A program made the position numbers and the translations under genes. Shown here one piece after another: positions 54,289 through 62,292 of a stretch of 64,000 nucleotides of DNA. The notes below the pieces were generated by a model. That model saw only the letters and a list, made by a program, of their open reading frames with translations. It was not told the DNA's origin and searched no databases. The DNA is from Saccharothrix sp. ALI-22-I (lineage in GTDB: Bacteria > Actinomycetota > Actinomycetes > Mycobacteriales > Pseudonocardiaceae). How positions within the stretch are numbered: the first letter of the stretch is position 1; each line of letters opens with the position of its first letter. Location: positions 62,001 to 126,000 of the forward strand of contig NZ_MTQP01000053.1 of NCBI RefSeq assembly GCF_001984175.1, read 5' to 3'.

Positions 54289-55122
54289 GTGAGACGCATT
54301 ATGAGCAGCGTCGGTTTACTGCTCCTGTGCGGGATCTTCCTGGGCGTCGCCCCGGCGCACCTTCCCACGGCCCACGCCGCGGGTGACACGGTCAGCATCG
54401 ACGCCACAGTGGACGGCACCCCGGTCCGCGAGGACGAACTGCTGCTCGACCCGTCCAGCTCGTCCAGCATCTCGGTGACCGTCCACAACGGAACGGACAC
54501 GGTGCGGCACGTCAAGACGATCCGGCTGTCGGGCACCGCGCTGGCGCTGACGTTCTTCTCCTACGACACGACCGTGCCGTTCGACGTGCCCGCCAAGCAG
54601 AGCGTCACGCGCGGGTTCGTGCTTGACCTCGGCCAGCTCGGCACCCAGGCGACCGGGCTGCTGCCGACCGAACTGGAGGTCCTGGACACCAACCGCGACT
54701 CGATCGCCTCCATCGGCACGACCGGTGACGTGCGCGGGTCCATGTGGTCGGTGTACGGGGTGTTCGGGCTCGCGGTGTTCGGGTTGACCGTGCTGGCGTG
54801 GGCGGGCGCGCTGTTCGCGCTGGCCCGGCGCCGGCTGCCGGCCAACCGGTGGCAGCGGGCCATGCGGTTCCTGCCCGCCGGGGTCGGCACCGGGTTGGTC
54901 GCGGTCATCTCGCTGTCCGTGCTGCGCGTCATGGCGCCCTCACCCGCCGCCGAGATCCCGTTCATCCTCGGCGCGGCGGCAGTCGCCTTCGTGCTCGGCT
55001 ACCTGACACCGCACCCGTCGGCGGACTCCGAGGCTCCGTTCAACCCGCCGTTCGACCCGCCGTTCACCGACCCGGAGTCCACTCAGCGCATCACGCGGCC
55101 GCTGCCGGGCGGTGCGGCGTGA
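54289..55122 (+). CDS. Membrane protein with outer beta domain, TTA codon at position 10
   Basis: The 277-residue protein has a signal peptide (about residues 1-30, ending PTAHAA), an outer domain (about 32-150) and three membrane helices. The helices lie at about 154-179, 196-213 and 224-240. A proline-rich cytosolic tail (NPPFDPPFTDPE) follows. Codon 10 is TTA (54316-54318), a very rare codon in such genomes that needs the bldA tRNA in Streptomyces. The GTG at 54289 follows GAGGTG; an ATG at codon 5 is possible. It overlaps the kinase gene by four bases. Confidence 0.75.
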   Translation: MRRIMSSVGLLLLCGIFLGVAPAHLPTAHAAGDTVSIDATVDGTPVREDELLLDPSSSSSISVTVHNGTDTVRHVKTIRLSGTALALTFFSYDTTVPFDVPAKQSVTRGFVLDLGQLGTQATGLLPTELEVLDTNRDSIASIGTTGDVRGSMWSVYGVFGLAVFGLTVLAWAGALFALARRRLPANRWQRAMRFLPAGVGTGLVAVISLSVLRVMAPSPAAEIPFILGAAAVAFVLGYLTPHPSADSEAPFNPPFDPPFTDPESTQRITRPLPGGAA

Positions 55123-56813
55123 CGGTGTCGGCGAACGTCGTCGCGGCGCTGCCGCAGTACGACCTCGGCGCCCAGATCGGGCGCGGCGGCATGGGGGTCG
55201 TGTACGCGGCCGTGCACCGGCCGTTGGGGCGTCCGGTGGCGGTCAAGCGGCTGCCCGGGGTGCTCGCTTCGGACGAGCGGATGAGCGCGCGGTTCGCGCA
55301 CGAGGCGCGGCTGCTGGCGCGGCTCGACCACCCGCACATCGTGCCCGTGTACGACTACGTCCAGGACCGCGGCGAGCACCTGCTGGTGATGGAGAAGCTC
55401 GACGGCGGGACGGTGTGGTCGAAGTTCACCGGCGCGGGCGTCACGCCGGCGTCGACGTGCGCGTTCGGCCTGGCGATGCTGGCCGGCCTGCACGCCGCGC
55501 ACGGTGCCGGGGTGCTGCACCTGGACGTGAAGCCGAAGAACCTGCTGTTCACGGCGGGCGGGGTGCTGAAGGTGGCCGATTTCGGCATCTCGCAGGTGGT
55601 GAGCGAGGGCGCGACCCTGGTGACGCACGGTGGTCAGGTACTCGGCACGCCCGCCTACCTGTCACCCGAGCAGGCGCTGGGCAACCCCCTGAGCCCGGCC
55701 GCCGACGTCTACGGGGCCGCGACGGTGCTCTACGAGCTCCTGAGCGGCCGGCTGCCGTTCGACAGCGGTGGTGGTGCGCTGGCGATGATCCAACGGCACG
55801 TGTACCAGCAGCCCCGTCCCCTGATCGAGGTACCCGATCCACTAGCCCGAGTGATCATGCGCGGTATCGAACGCGACCCAGAGGCCCGTTACCGCAACGC
55901 GGAAACGTTCGCGGTCGACCTCGCGGGCGCCGCGGCGGAGGTCTTCGGCCGAGACTGGCTGCTGCGACTGGACACACCCGTCCACCTGACCCCGCACGTC
56001 GCCGCCGCCAGCACCCACCCCGCCACCAACACCCGGCCCTTCGATGCCCCTTCGACGCCCCGCGAGACCCTGAACATCCCCGTACGCGCCACCTTGGTCG
56101 AGCCCCCGCCGCCGCCGGCACAACTGGGCGCCCAAACCCTCGTGCCCGCCGCCCAGATCCTGGCCTCCCCGAAACCCGCCCGATGGTTCGCCCTGGCCGC
56201 AGCTTTGGCGGCGCTCCTCATGATCGCCACACCCTTCACCATCCCCGCCCGCACCCTGCCACTCGTGGACGCCGACCTCAGCAAACCCGTGCCAGTAGGC
56301 CAGGGCGACCCCGCAACCGCCCGACTGGCGGTAACCGCGGCCGGCATCACCCTCGCCGACGTGCCCGCCCTGCCCGACCCCGCCGCCCAACCCGGCACAT
56401 CCACACGCCAAGACACACCGCTGACCTTCGAACTGCCAGGCGCCAGCCGATGGATCATCGGCGGTGCGGCAGTAGCCACGGTGACCACCAACGGCCAATC
56501 GCAGGACTACTCCCTCCGCCCCCTCACACACCCGATGATCAGCATCATGGGAGCGGGAAGCGCGGTGCTGCTGCTGTTCGCGCTCGCATACCTGGAGTCG
56601 ATCCTCCGATCTCTGCGAAGACGCCAGTCGAGCACAGCCGCAGTGATCGCCGCAGCACCACTGGGCTTCGCGCTCGGCGCAGCAGTATGGCTCCTACCGT
56701 CCGTCCTGCTACGCCACCCACCCGATCCATGGCCCGCGTTGCTCTGCGGCGCCCTGGGCGTGACAGCAGCCGTCTGCACAGCCGTAGCCAGCCGCCGCTC
56801 AGCCGCCCGCTAA
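55119..56813 (+). CDS. Transmembrane Ser/Thr protein kinase (Hanks type)
   Basis: This 564-residue protein has a kinase domain at about residues 14-285. The glycine loop is IGRGGMGVVYAAVH, the ATP lysine K43 (VAVKRLP), the helix-C glutamate E62, and the DFG aspartate D154. The catalytic loop reads HLDVKPKN with D136, where HRD is usual. A linker leads to several C-terminal membrane helices, the first at about residues 359-380 (FALAAALAALLMIATPF), with an outer segment of about 110 residues after it. It has no PASTA repeats. Its GTG overlaps the membrane protein gene, so both probably act together at the envelope. Confidence 0.9.
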   Translation: MTVSANVVAALPQYDLGAQIGRGGMGVVYAAVHRPLGRPVAVKRLPGVLASDERMSARFAHEARLLARLDHPHIVPVYDYVQDRGEHLLVMEKLDGGTVWSKFTGAGVTPASTCAFGLAMLAGLHAAHGAGVLHLDVKPKNLLFTAGGVLKVADFGISQVVSEGATLVTHGGQVLGTPAYLSPEQALGNPLSPAADVYGAATVLYELLSGRLPFDSGGGALAMIQRHVYQQPRPLIEVPDPLARVIMRGIERDPEARYRNAETFAVDLAGAAAEVFGRDWLLRLDTPVHLTPHVAAASTHPATNTRPFDAPSTPRETLNIPVRATLVEPPPPPAQLGAQTLVPAAQILASPKPARWFALAAALAALLMIATPFTIPARTLPLVDADLSKPVPVGQGDPATARLAVTAAGITLADVPALPDPAAQPGTSTRQDTPLTFELPGASRWIIGGAAVATVTTNGQSQDYSLRPLTHPMISIMGAGSAVLLLFALAYLESILRSLRRRQSSTAAVIAAAPLGFALGAAVWLLPSVLLRHPPDPWPALLCGALGVTAAVCTAVASRRSAAR

Positions 56814-57304
56814 GCCCCTCGTCCTGCGCGCGCCCTCGTCCCCTACATCAACCCCCGCGCTGCGCCGGCGCTCATCCCGCGCGGCCCTCGCGCTCGTCGT
56901 GTCGCCGCCTTTGCGCTGCGCTGGCGCTCGTCCTGCGCTGGCCTTCGCGCTGCGCGTGCCTTGCCCTCTGCCGACCCCGGTCCTCTGCCCGGCTGCGAAG
57001 GCCGGGGCCCTCCGCCGGTTTGGCCTTCGCGGGGCCCGGCCGTGGTCTTGGCCCTCTGCTGGTCCGGCCTTCGCTGGTCCTGGTCCTGGTCCTTCGCCGG
57101 CCTGGTCCTGCGGTGGGCTTCGCCTTCCGCTGGCGACCTTCGCTGATCCTGGGGCTCTCGGGGTTGGAGGGGTGGGGCGTCGGGGGGTAGCGGTCTGCGG
57201 GGTTTGGTTGCGGTCCTCGTTGTTTCAACCGACGTTTCGAGGCCAGGATAACGGCGTTTTTGTAGGTGTGGGGGTGATGATCACCCGATTGGGTGGCTGG
57301 GTCT
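56814..57304. other. 491-base gene-free stretch with low-complexity repeats
   Basis: This gap lies between the convergent kinase and histidine kinase genes. From 56830 to about 57150 it consists of variations on CTGGTCCTTCG and TGCGCTGGCGCTCG, including a triple CTGGTC run. No ORF has a proper start or protein-like composition; the longest on the minus strand (56872-57228, TTG start) is only Arg/Pro/Gly-rich. Near 57272-57286 GGGTGA-TGA-TCACCC forms a short hairpin that may serve the histidine kinase gene. Confidence 0.6.
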
Positions 57305-58570
57305 TCAGGTGTCTAGGGTTCTGACCAGCGGAAAGGTTACGCGGACTAGGAAGCCGCCGCCATCGGTGGGGCCGGCTTCGAACTCGGCGTTCAGTAGTGC
57401 CGCTCGTTCCCGCAGGCCTACGAGACCGTGGCCGCCGCTGGGGAGCGCCCCGTAATCGTGCGGGCCCTCCGGGGCCTCGTTGCGTACTTCCACCAGTAGT
57501 TCGTCGGCGTCCGCGATTACCAGCACCGACGTCGGCGCACCGCACGCGTGCTTCCGGACGTTGGTCAACGCCTCCTGAACGGTCCGGTACACCGCGCCCG
57601 AGACTGGGGCGGGGAGGTCGGCCACTGGGCCCTGCACCGTCAGGGTTGCCGGTATGCCGGCGGTGCTCACGAGTTGTGGGAGTTCCTCGATGCGGGGTTG
57701 GGGGGAGTCGTCGCCGCTGGTCGTCCGCAGGACGCTCACCAGTTGGCGCAGTTCGTCCAACGTCCGCGTGCTCAGCATCCGGATGGTCCCCGCCACCTGC
57801 CGGGCATTCGGATCGGCCGCCGCCATCCGCAGTGCGCCTGCCTGCATCGCGATCAGGCTCACCTGGTGCGACACGACGTCGTGCATCTCGCGCGCCAACC
57901 TGGCCCGCTCGTCCGCCCGCACCGCGTGCGCGTGCAGCATCCGCTCCCGCTCCCGGCTCGCCGCCAGCTCCGTGATCCGCGCCGACAGCTCCTCCCTGGC
58001 GTGCGCCAGCAGCCCGATCGCGATCGGCATCCCCGCGACGATGCACCCGTAGATCGCGTCGTGGACGTGCGTCTTCCACTCCAACGCCAGGAACTCGTCC
58101 ACCGGCCACAGGAAGAAACGGCTCAGCCACACCAACGCCGCCGCGATGTAGGTCTGCGTCGACAACAGCTTCCGCCGCGCCAACGTGCCCAGCGCGATCA
58201 TCGCCGCCAACTGCGCCCACCCGGCCAGGAACCCCGGCACGGTGATCAGCACCACCAGGAACGGGAACCGCCGCCGCAATGCCACCGCCGCCACCGAGAT
58301 GACCGACAGCACGTAGTTGTACGGCTCGGCCTCGGGCACGACCCGCAGCCACACGTCCAGTGCCGCGATGCCGACGGCCCCCGCGTCGAACGCCAACTGC
58401 CGGTGCCGCCTGAGCACCCCGAGAACGGCGGCACGGGGCACCCGTTCGGTCGCGACGCCGTCGGCCCGACCTCCCGGCAACCTCTCGACAGCGTTGCCGG
58501 CCAGCGTCGGACCTCCTGTGTCAGCTATCCGCCGGTCCTCACCGTACTGCGCTGTCATCACACTTGGCAT
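57305..58570 (-). CDS. Orphan NarL-type sensor histidine kinase
   Basis: The 421-residue protein has four or five N-terminal membrane helices (about residues 60-195) with hardly any outer domain. A HisKA_3 dimerisation helix follows, with the phospho-histidine in AREMHDVVSHQVSLIAMQ near residue 230. The ATPase domain has QEALTNVRKHA and GGHGLVGLRERAALL. The ATG at 58570 is chosen because GGAGGAG lies six bases upstream. A response regulator normally lies next to such kinases; none is present in this window. Confidence 0.9.
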   Translation of the reverse strand: MPSVMTAQYGEDRRIADTGGPTLAGNAVERLPGGRADGVATERVPRAAVLGVLRRHRQLAFDAGAVGIAALDVWLRVVPEAEPYNYVLSVISVAAVALRRRFPFLVVLITVPGFLAGWAQLAAMIALGTLARRKLLSTQTYIAAALVWLSRFFLWPVDEFLALEWKTHVHDAIYGCIVAGMPIAIGLLAHAREELSARITELAASRERERMLHAHAVRADERARLAREMHDVVSHQVSLIAMQAGALRMAAADPNARQVAGTIRMLSTRTLDELRQLVSVLRTTSGDDSPQPRIEELPQLVSTAGIPATLTVQGPVADLPAPVSGAVYRTVQEALTNVRKHACGAPTSVLVIADADELLVEVRNEAPEGPHDYGALPSGGHGLVGLRERAALLNAEFEAGPTDGGGFLVRVTFPLVRTLDT

Positions 58571-58700
58571 GACCCGCTCCTCCACCACCGACGTGCCCGA
58601 TCGACCCGCTCACTGTTCGAGATGCGGTGATTACCCGGACGGGACGCGCGGCGGGACACAAAGTTGCGAGCGCGAACGTCCGGTGAACGGACACCGTGCC

Positions 58701-58750
58701 TGGAGACGCGTGAAGACGTGCGAAGACGTGTGAAGGCGCCTGGAGAGTGG
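58701..58750. repeat. Degenerate 10-bp phased repeats upstream of the histidine kinase
   Basis: Five consecutive 10-bp units run from 58701: TGGAGACGCG, TGAAGACGTG, CGAAGACGTG, TGAAGGCGCC and TGGAGAGTGG. The spacing is close to one DNA turn. They lie in the 271-base gap between pgl and the histidine kinase, 131 bases upstream of the kinase start. Apart from this array and the terminator, the gap shows nothing I recognise. Confidence 0.5.
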
Positions 58751-58773
58751 GCGACGTCACCACCCCGCAGACG

Positions 58774-58814
58774 CCGCTGCCGCCGCGCCCAGGAGGGGCA
58801 AACGGCGGCAGCGG
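58774..58814 (-). terminator. Terminator of the pentose-phosphate operon
   Basis: CCGCTGCCGCCG (58774-58785) and CGGCGGCAGCGG (58803-58814) form a perfect 12-bp stem with a 17-base loop. On the minus strand it lies 27 bases after the pgl stop. Confidence 0.8.
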
Positions 58815-58841
58815 TGAAAGGGCGGATCAACGCACGAGAAG

Positions 58842-59621
58842 TCAGGCCAACGGTGGGGTGACCAGGTCCGGCACCTTCGCGGCGGCGGCCGAGTCGAGCA
58901 GCCACAGCGTGCGCCGCTGACCGCGGGCGCCCGCGGCGGGCAGCTGGGTCTCACCGGCACCGGTCAGGGCCATGGCGACGGCCGCGGCCTTCGCCGCACC
59001 CGTCGTCATCAGCCACACCTCGCGCGCCGCGCGGATCGCGGGCAGGGTGAGGCTCACCCGCGTCGGCGGCGGCTTGGGGCAGTTGCGCACCGCGACCGCG
59101 CTGCGCTCCTGCTCGTGCACCGCGGGGGAGTCCGGGAAGATCGAGGCGACGTGCCCCTCCTCCCCGACACCGAGCAGGCACACGTCGAACGACGGCACGG
59201 AGCCGTGGTCCTCCGGGCGCGCCGCGGCGGCCAGCACGTCGGCGTACGCCTCGGCGGCGGCCTCCGGGTCGTCACCGAACCGCCCGTCGGACGGTTCCAT
59301 CACGTGCACCCGCGCAGCCGGCACCGGAACGTGGTCCAGCAACGCCTCGCGTGCCTGGGTCTCGTTGCGGTCCGGGTGCCCGGCGGGCAGGAACCGCTCG
59401 TCGCCCCAGTACAGATCGACCCGGCTCCAGTCCACCGCGTCCCGGGCGGGCGTGGCGCGCAGGTGCTCCAGCACCGCGATCCCGGTCCGCCCGCCGGTCA
59501 GCACCAGCGACGCCGACCCGCGCGCGGTCTGCGCGTCCACCAGCCTGGTGACCAGGCGGGCGGCCGTGGCGGCGGCCAGCAGGTCGCCGTCACGGTGCAC
59601 CACCACCTCGGGACGGCTCAC
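58842..59621 (-). CDS. pgl: 6-phosphogluconolactonase
   Basis: Pgl hydrolyses 6-phosphogluconolactone, the product of Zwf. The 259-residue protein (also called DevB) has LVLTGGRTGIAVLEHLR near residue 41. Other motifs are VDLYWGDERFLPAGHPDRNE, the core LLGVGEEGHVASIFPDSPAV, and SLTLPAIRAAREVWLMTTG. The GTG at 59621 overlaps the opcA stop. It is the last gene of the minus-strand operon. Confidence 0.94.
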   Translation of the reverse strand: MSRPEVVVHRDGDLLAAATAARLVTRLVDAQTARGSASLVLTGGRTGIAVLEHLRATPARDAVDWSRVDLYWGDERFLPAGHPDRNETQAREALLDHVPVPAARVHVMEPSDGRFGDDPEAAAEAYADVLAAAARPEDHGSVPSFDVCLLGVGEEGHVASIFPDSPAVHEQERSAVAVRNCPKPPPTRVSLTLPAIRAAREVWLMTTGAAKAAAVAMALTGAGETQLPAAGARGQRRTLWLLDSAAAAKVPDLVTPPLA

Positions 59622-60754
59622 GAACCCGCCTTGGCCTTGGCCGCCTTCGCCGCGGCCTTCACGGGCTTGCCGTCGACCTTGCCGTCGGCCTTCCCGCCAG
59701 CCTTCGCGTCGACCTTGCCATCGACCTTCCCGTCGACCTTGCCATCGGCCTTCGGGTCCGGCGCGCCGTCGGACTTGGCCTTGGCCGCGCCGGACGCGGG
59801 CTTGCGCGCCGCGGCGGTCGCCTTCGGCGCGATCCGACCGCGCACGACCTTGCCCAGCGACCGCAACGCCGCCTCGTACACCTCGTCCGGGTCGAGCCGG
59901 CGCAGTTCCTCGGCCAGGCAGTCCCGCACCTGGCGGCGCTGCAACGCGACCCGCCGCTCCGGCTGGCCGGGCTGCGTCAACGTGCCGATCTTGCCGTCCG
60001 GGCGCGACAGCTCCACCACACCGGACCGGCGCTCCAGCCGCACGTCCACGATGCCCTCGCCGCGCGCGGCCTTCAACCGCTTCACCGGCACCCGCAGGCA
60101 TCCGGCGAGCCACGCGGCCAGCAGGTCGGTCGACGGCGAGTCGGCCTCCCCGCTCACCTCGGCCTCGGTGACCTTCTCGTACGGCGGCAGGTCGAACGCC
60201 GACGCGAGCATCGCGCGCCACAGCGTCAGCCGCGTCCAAGCCAGGTCCGTGTCACCCGGCGTGTAGCCGGCCTTGCGCTGCTCCAACGCCCGGATCGGAT
60301 TCTTCTCCGCCGCCGCGTCGGTGATCCGGCGCTGCGCGAGCTGACCGATCGGGTCCTTCGCGGGCACGGGGGGTGCCTCGTTCGGCCACCACGCCACCAC
60401 CGGGGTGTCCGGCAGCAGCAGCGGGACGACGCACGACGCGCCTTCGTTGGCCAGTTCCCCGTACAGCCGCAGCACGATGACCTCGGACGCGCCCGCGTCA
60501 CCGCCGACGCGGATCTGCGCGTCGAGCCGGGGGGCGGCCTTGCGCGCGCCACGCGCCACCACGATCACCCGGCACGGGTGCTCGCGGCTGGCGTCGTTGG
60601 CCGCGTCCACGGCCTCCTCGGTCTTGGTGCCGTCGTCGGTCACGATGACCAGCGTCAGCACCCGGCCGAGGGTGACCGCGCCGCCCTCCTCGCGCAGCTG
60701 CACGAGCTTGCTGTTGACCTGCGACGTGGTGGTCGAGGGCAGGTCGATGATCAC
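59618..60754 (-). CDS. opcA: Glucose-6-phosphate dehydrogenase assembly protein OpcA, with lysine-rich tail
   Basis: OpcA assists or activates glucose-6-phosphate dehydrogenase in actinobacteria and cyanobacteria. The 378-residue protein begins IIDLPSTTTSQVNSKLVQLR and contains CRVIVVARG and VPLLLPDTPVVAWWPNEAPP, all typical. The conserved part ends near residue 307. The last 70 residues are unusual: low-complexity Lys/Ala/Asp/Gly with repeated DGKV and DGKA units, like tails of bacterial histone-like proteins. Mycobacterial OpcA is about 300 residues without such a tail. It overlaps zwf and pgl by four bases. Confidence 0.92.
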   Translation of the reverse strand: MIIDLPSTTTSQVNSKLVQLREEGGAVTLGRVLTLVIVTDDGTKTEEAVDAANDASREHPCRVIVVARGARKAAPRLDAQIRVGGDAGASEVIVLRLYGELANEGASCVVPLLLPDTPVVAWWPNEAPPVPAKDPIGQLAQRRITDAAAEKNPIRALEQRKAGYTPGDTDLAWTRLTLWRAMLASAFDLPPYEKVTEAEVSGEADSPSTDLLAAWLAGCLRVPVKRLKAARGEGIVDVRLERRSGVVELSRPDGKIGTLTQPGQPERRVALQRRQVRDCLAEELRRLDPDEVYEAALRSLGKVVRGRIAPKATAAARKPASGAAKAKSDGAPDPKADGKVDGKVDGKVDAKAGGKADGKVDGKPVKAAAKAAKAKAGS

Positions 60755-62292
60755 GGACGCCTCCAGTGCCTGCCGGTGCGGGCCAGCATCTCGTCCGCCG
60801 ACGCCGGTCCCCAGGTGCCTGCCTTGTACTTCTCGGGTGCGCCGTTGGCGCTCCAGTGCTTCATGACCGGGTCGAGGATCTCCCAGGAGAGTTCGACCTC
60901 GTCGTTCTTCGGGAACAGCGACGGCTCGCCGAGCAGCACGTCCAGCAGCAGCCGTTCGTAGGCCTCGGGGGAGGACTCGGTGAACGCGTGGCCGTAGCCG
61001 AAGTCCATCGTGACGTCCCGGACCTCCATGGTGTTGCCGGGCACCTTGGAGCCGAACCTGATGGTCACGCCCTCGTCCGGCTGCACCCGCACCACCAGGG
61101 CGTTCTGCCCCAGCTCCTCGGTCGCGGTGTCGTCGAACGGCAGGTGCGGCGCGCGCTTGAACACCACGGCCACCTCGGTGACGCGGCGGCCGAGCCGCTT
61201 GCCGGTGCGCAGGTAGAACGGCACCCCGGCCCAGCGGCGGGTGTTGATCTCGCACGTGATCGCCGCGTAGGTCTCGGTGGTCGAATCCTTGGCGAACCCA
61301 CCCTCCTCCAGCAGACCGGGCACCTTCTGCCCGCCCTGCCAGCCACCGGAGTACTGGCCGCGCGCGGTGGTCTCGTCGAACGGCCCGACCGGGCGCGTCG
61401 CGGAGAGCACCTTCACCTTCTCCGCGCGCAGGTCGCTGGGCCGGAACGACACCGGCTCCTCCATCGCGGTCAGCGCGAGCAGCTGCAGCAGGTGGTTCTG
61501 GATCACGTCACGCGCCGCGCCGATGCCGTCGTAGTAGCCCGCGCGACCGCCGAGGCCGATGTCCTCGGCCATGGTGATCTGCACGTGGTCGACGTAGTTG
61601 GCGTTCCAGATGGGTTCGTAGAGCTGGTTGGCGAAGCGCAGCGCCAGGATGTTCTGCACCGTCTCCTTGCCGAGGTAGTGGTCGATGCGGAACACCGACT
61701 CCTCGGGGAAGACCTCGTTGACGATCTTGTTGAGCTGCTTGGCGCTGGCCAGGTCGTGGCCGAACGGCTTCTCGATGACCACCCGGCGCCACTGACCGGG
61801 GTGCTCGGTGGGCGGCGTGGCCATGCCCGCGCGCTTGAGCTGGTTGACCACCGTGGGGAACGCGCCGGGCGGCACCGAGAGGTAGAACGCGTGGTTGCCG
61901 CCGGTGCCGCGGTCGCGGTCCAGGTCGGACAGGGTCGCGGCGAGCGCGTCGAACGAGGCGTCGTCGTCGAAGGTGCCCTGCACGAACCGGATGCCCTCGG
62001 CGAGCTGGTCCCAGACCGCCTGCCGGAACGGCGTGCGCGCGTGCTGCTTGACCGCGTCGTGCACCACCTGCATGAAGTCCTGGTCGGCCCAGTCGCGGCG
62101 GGCGAAGCCGACGAGCGCGAAGCCCGGCGGCAGCAGGCCGCGGTTGGACAGGTCGTAGATCGCGGGCATCAGCTTCTTGCGCGACAGGTCACCCGTCACG
62201 CCGAAGATCACCAGGCCGGAGGGCCCGGCGATGCGCGGCAGCCGCTTGTCCCGCGGGTCGCGCAATGGGTTGCGCTTGGTGGGCGCTGTCAC
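60751..62292 (-). CDS. zwf: Glucose-6-phosphate 1-dehydrogenase
   Basis: Zwf oxidises glucose 6-phosphate and makes NADPH. The 513-residue protein has the nucleotide motif GVTGDLSRKKLMPAIYDL (from residue 31), the substrate motif FRIDHYLGKETVQN and the EKPFGHDLASA segment. The C-terminal part includes GVPFYLRTGKRLGRR. The GTG at 62292 overlaps the pgi stop. Its partner OpcA follows directly. The N-terminal 20 residues are basic and not conserved. Confidence 0.96.
   Translation of the reverse strand: MTAPTKRNPLRDPRDKRLPRIAGPSGLVIFGVTGDLSRKKLMPAIYDLSNRGLLPPGFALVGFARRDWADQDFMQVVHDAVKQHARTPFRQAVWDQLAEGIRFVQGTFDDDASFDALAATLSDLDRDRGTGGNHAFYLSVPPGAFPTVVNQLKRAGMATPPTEHPGQWRRVVIEKPFGHDLASAKQLNKIVNEVFPEESVFRIDHYLGKETVQNILALRFANQLYEPIWNANYVDHVQITMAEDIGLGGRAGYYDGIGAARDVIQNHLLQLLALTAMEEPVSFRPSDLRAEKVKVLSATRPVGPFDETTARGQYSGGWQGGQKVPGLLEEGGFAKDSTTETYAAITCEINTRRWAGVPFYLRTGKRLGRRVTEVAVVFKRAPHLPFDDTATEELGQNALVVRVQPDEGVTIRFGSKVPGNTMEVRDVTMDFGYGHAFTESSPEAYERLLLDVLLGEPSLFPKNDEVELSWEILDPVMKHWSANGAPEKYKAGTWGPASADEMLARTGRHWRRP

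Noticed and set aside
56872..57228. 118-residue Arg/Pro/Gly-rich ORF on the minus strand
   Set aside because: TTG start without a ribosome-binding site, and low-complexity composition generated by the DNA repeats.
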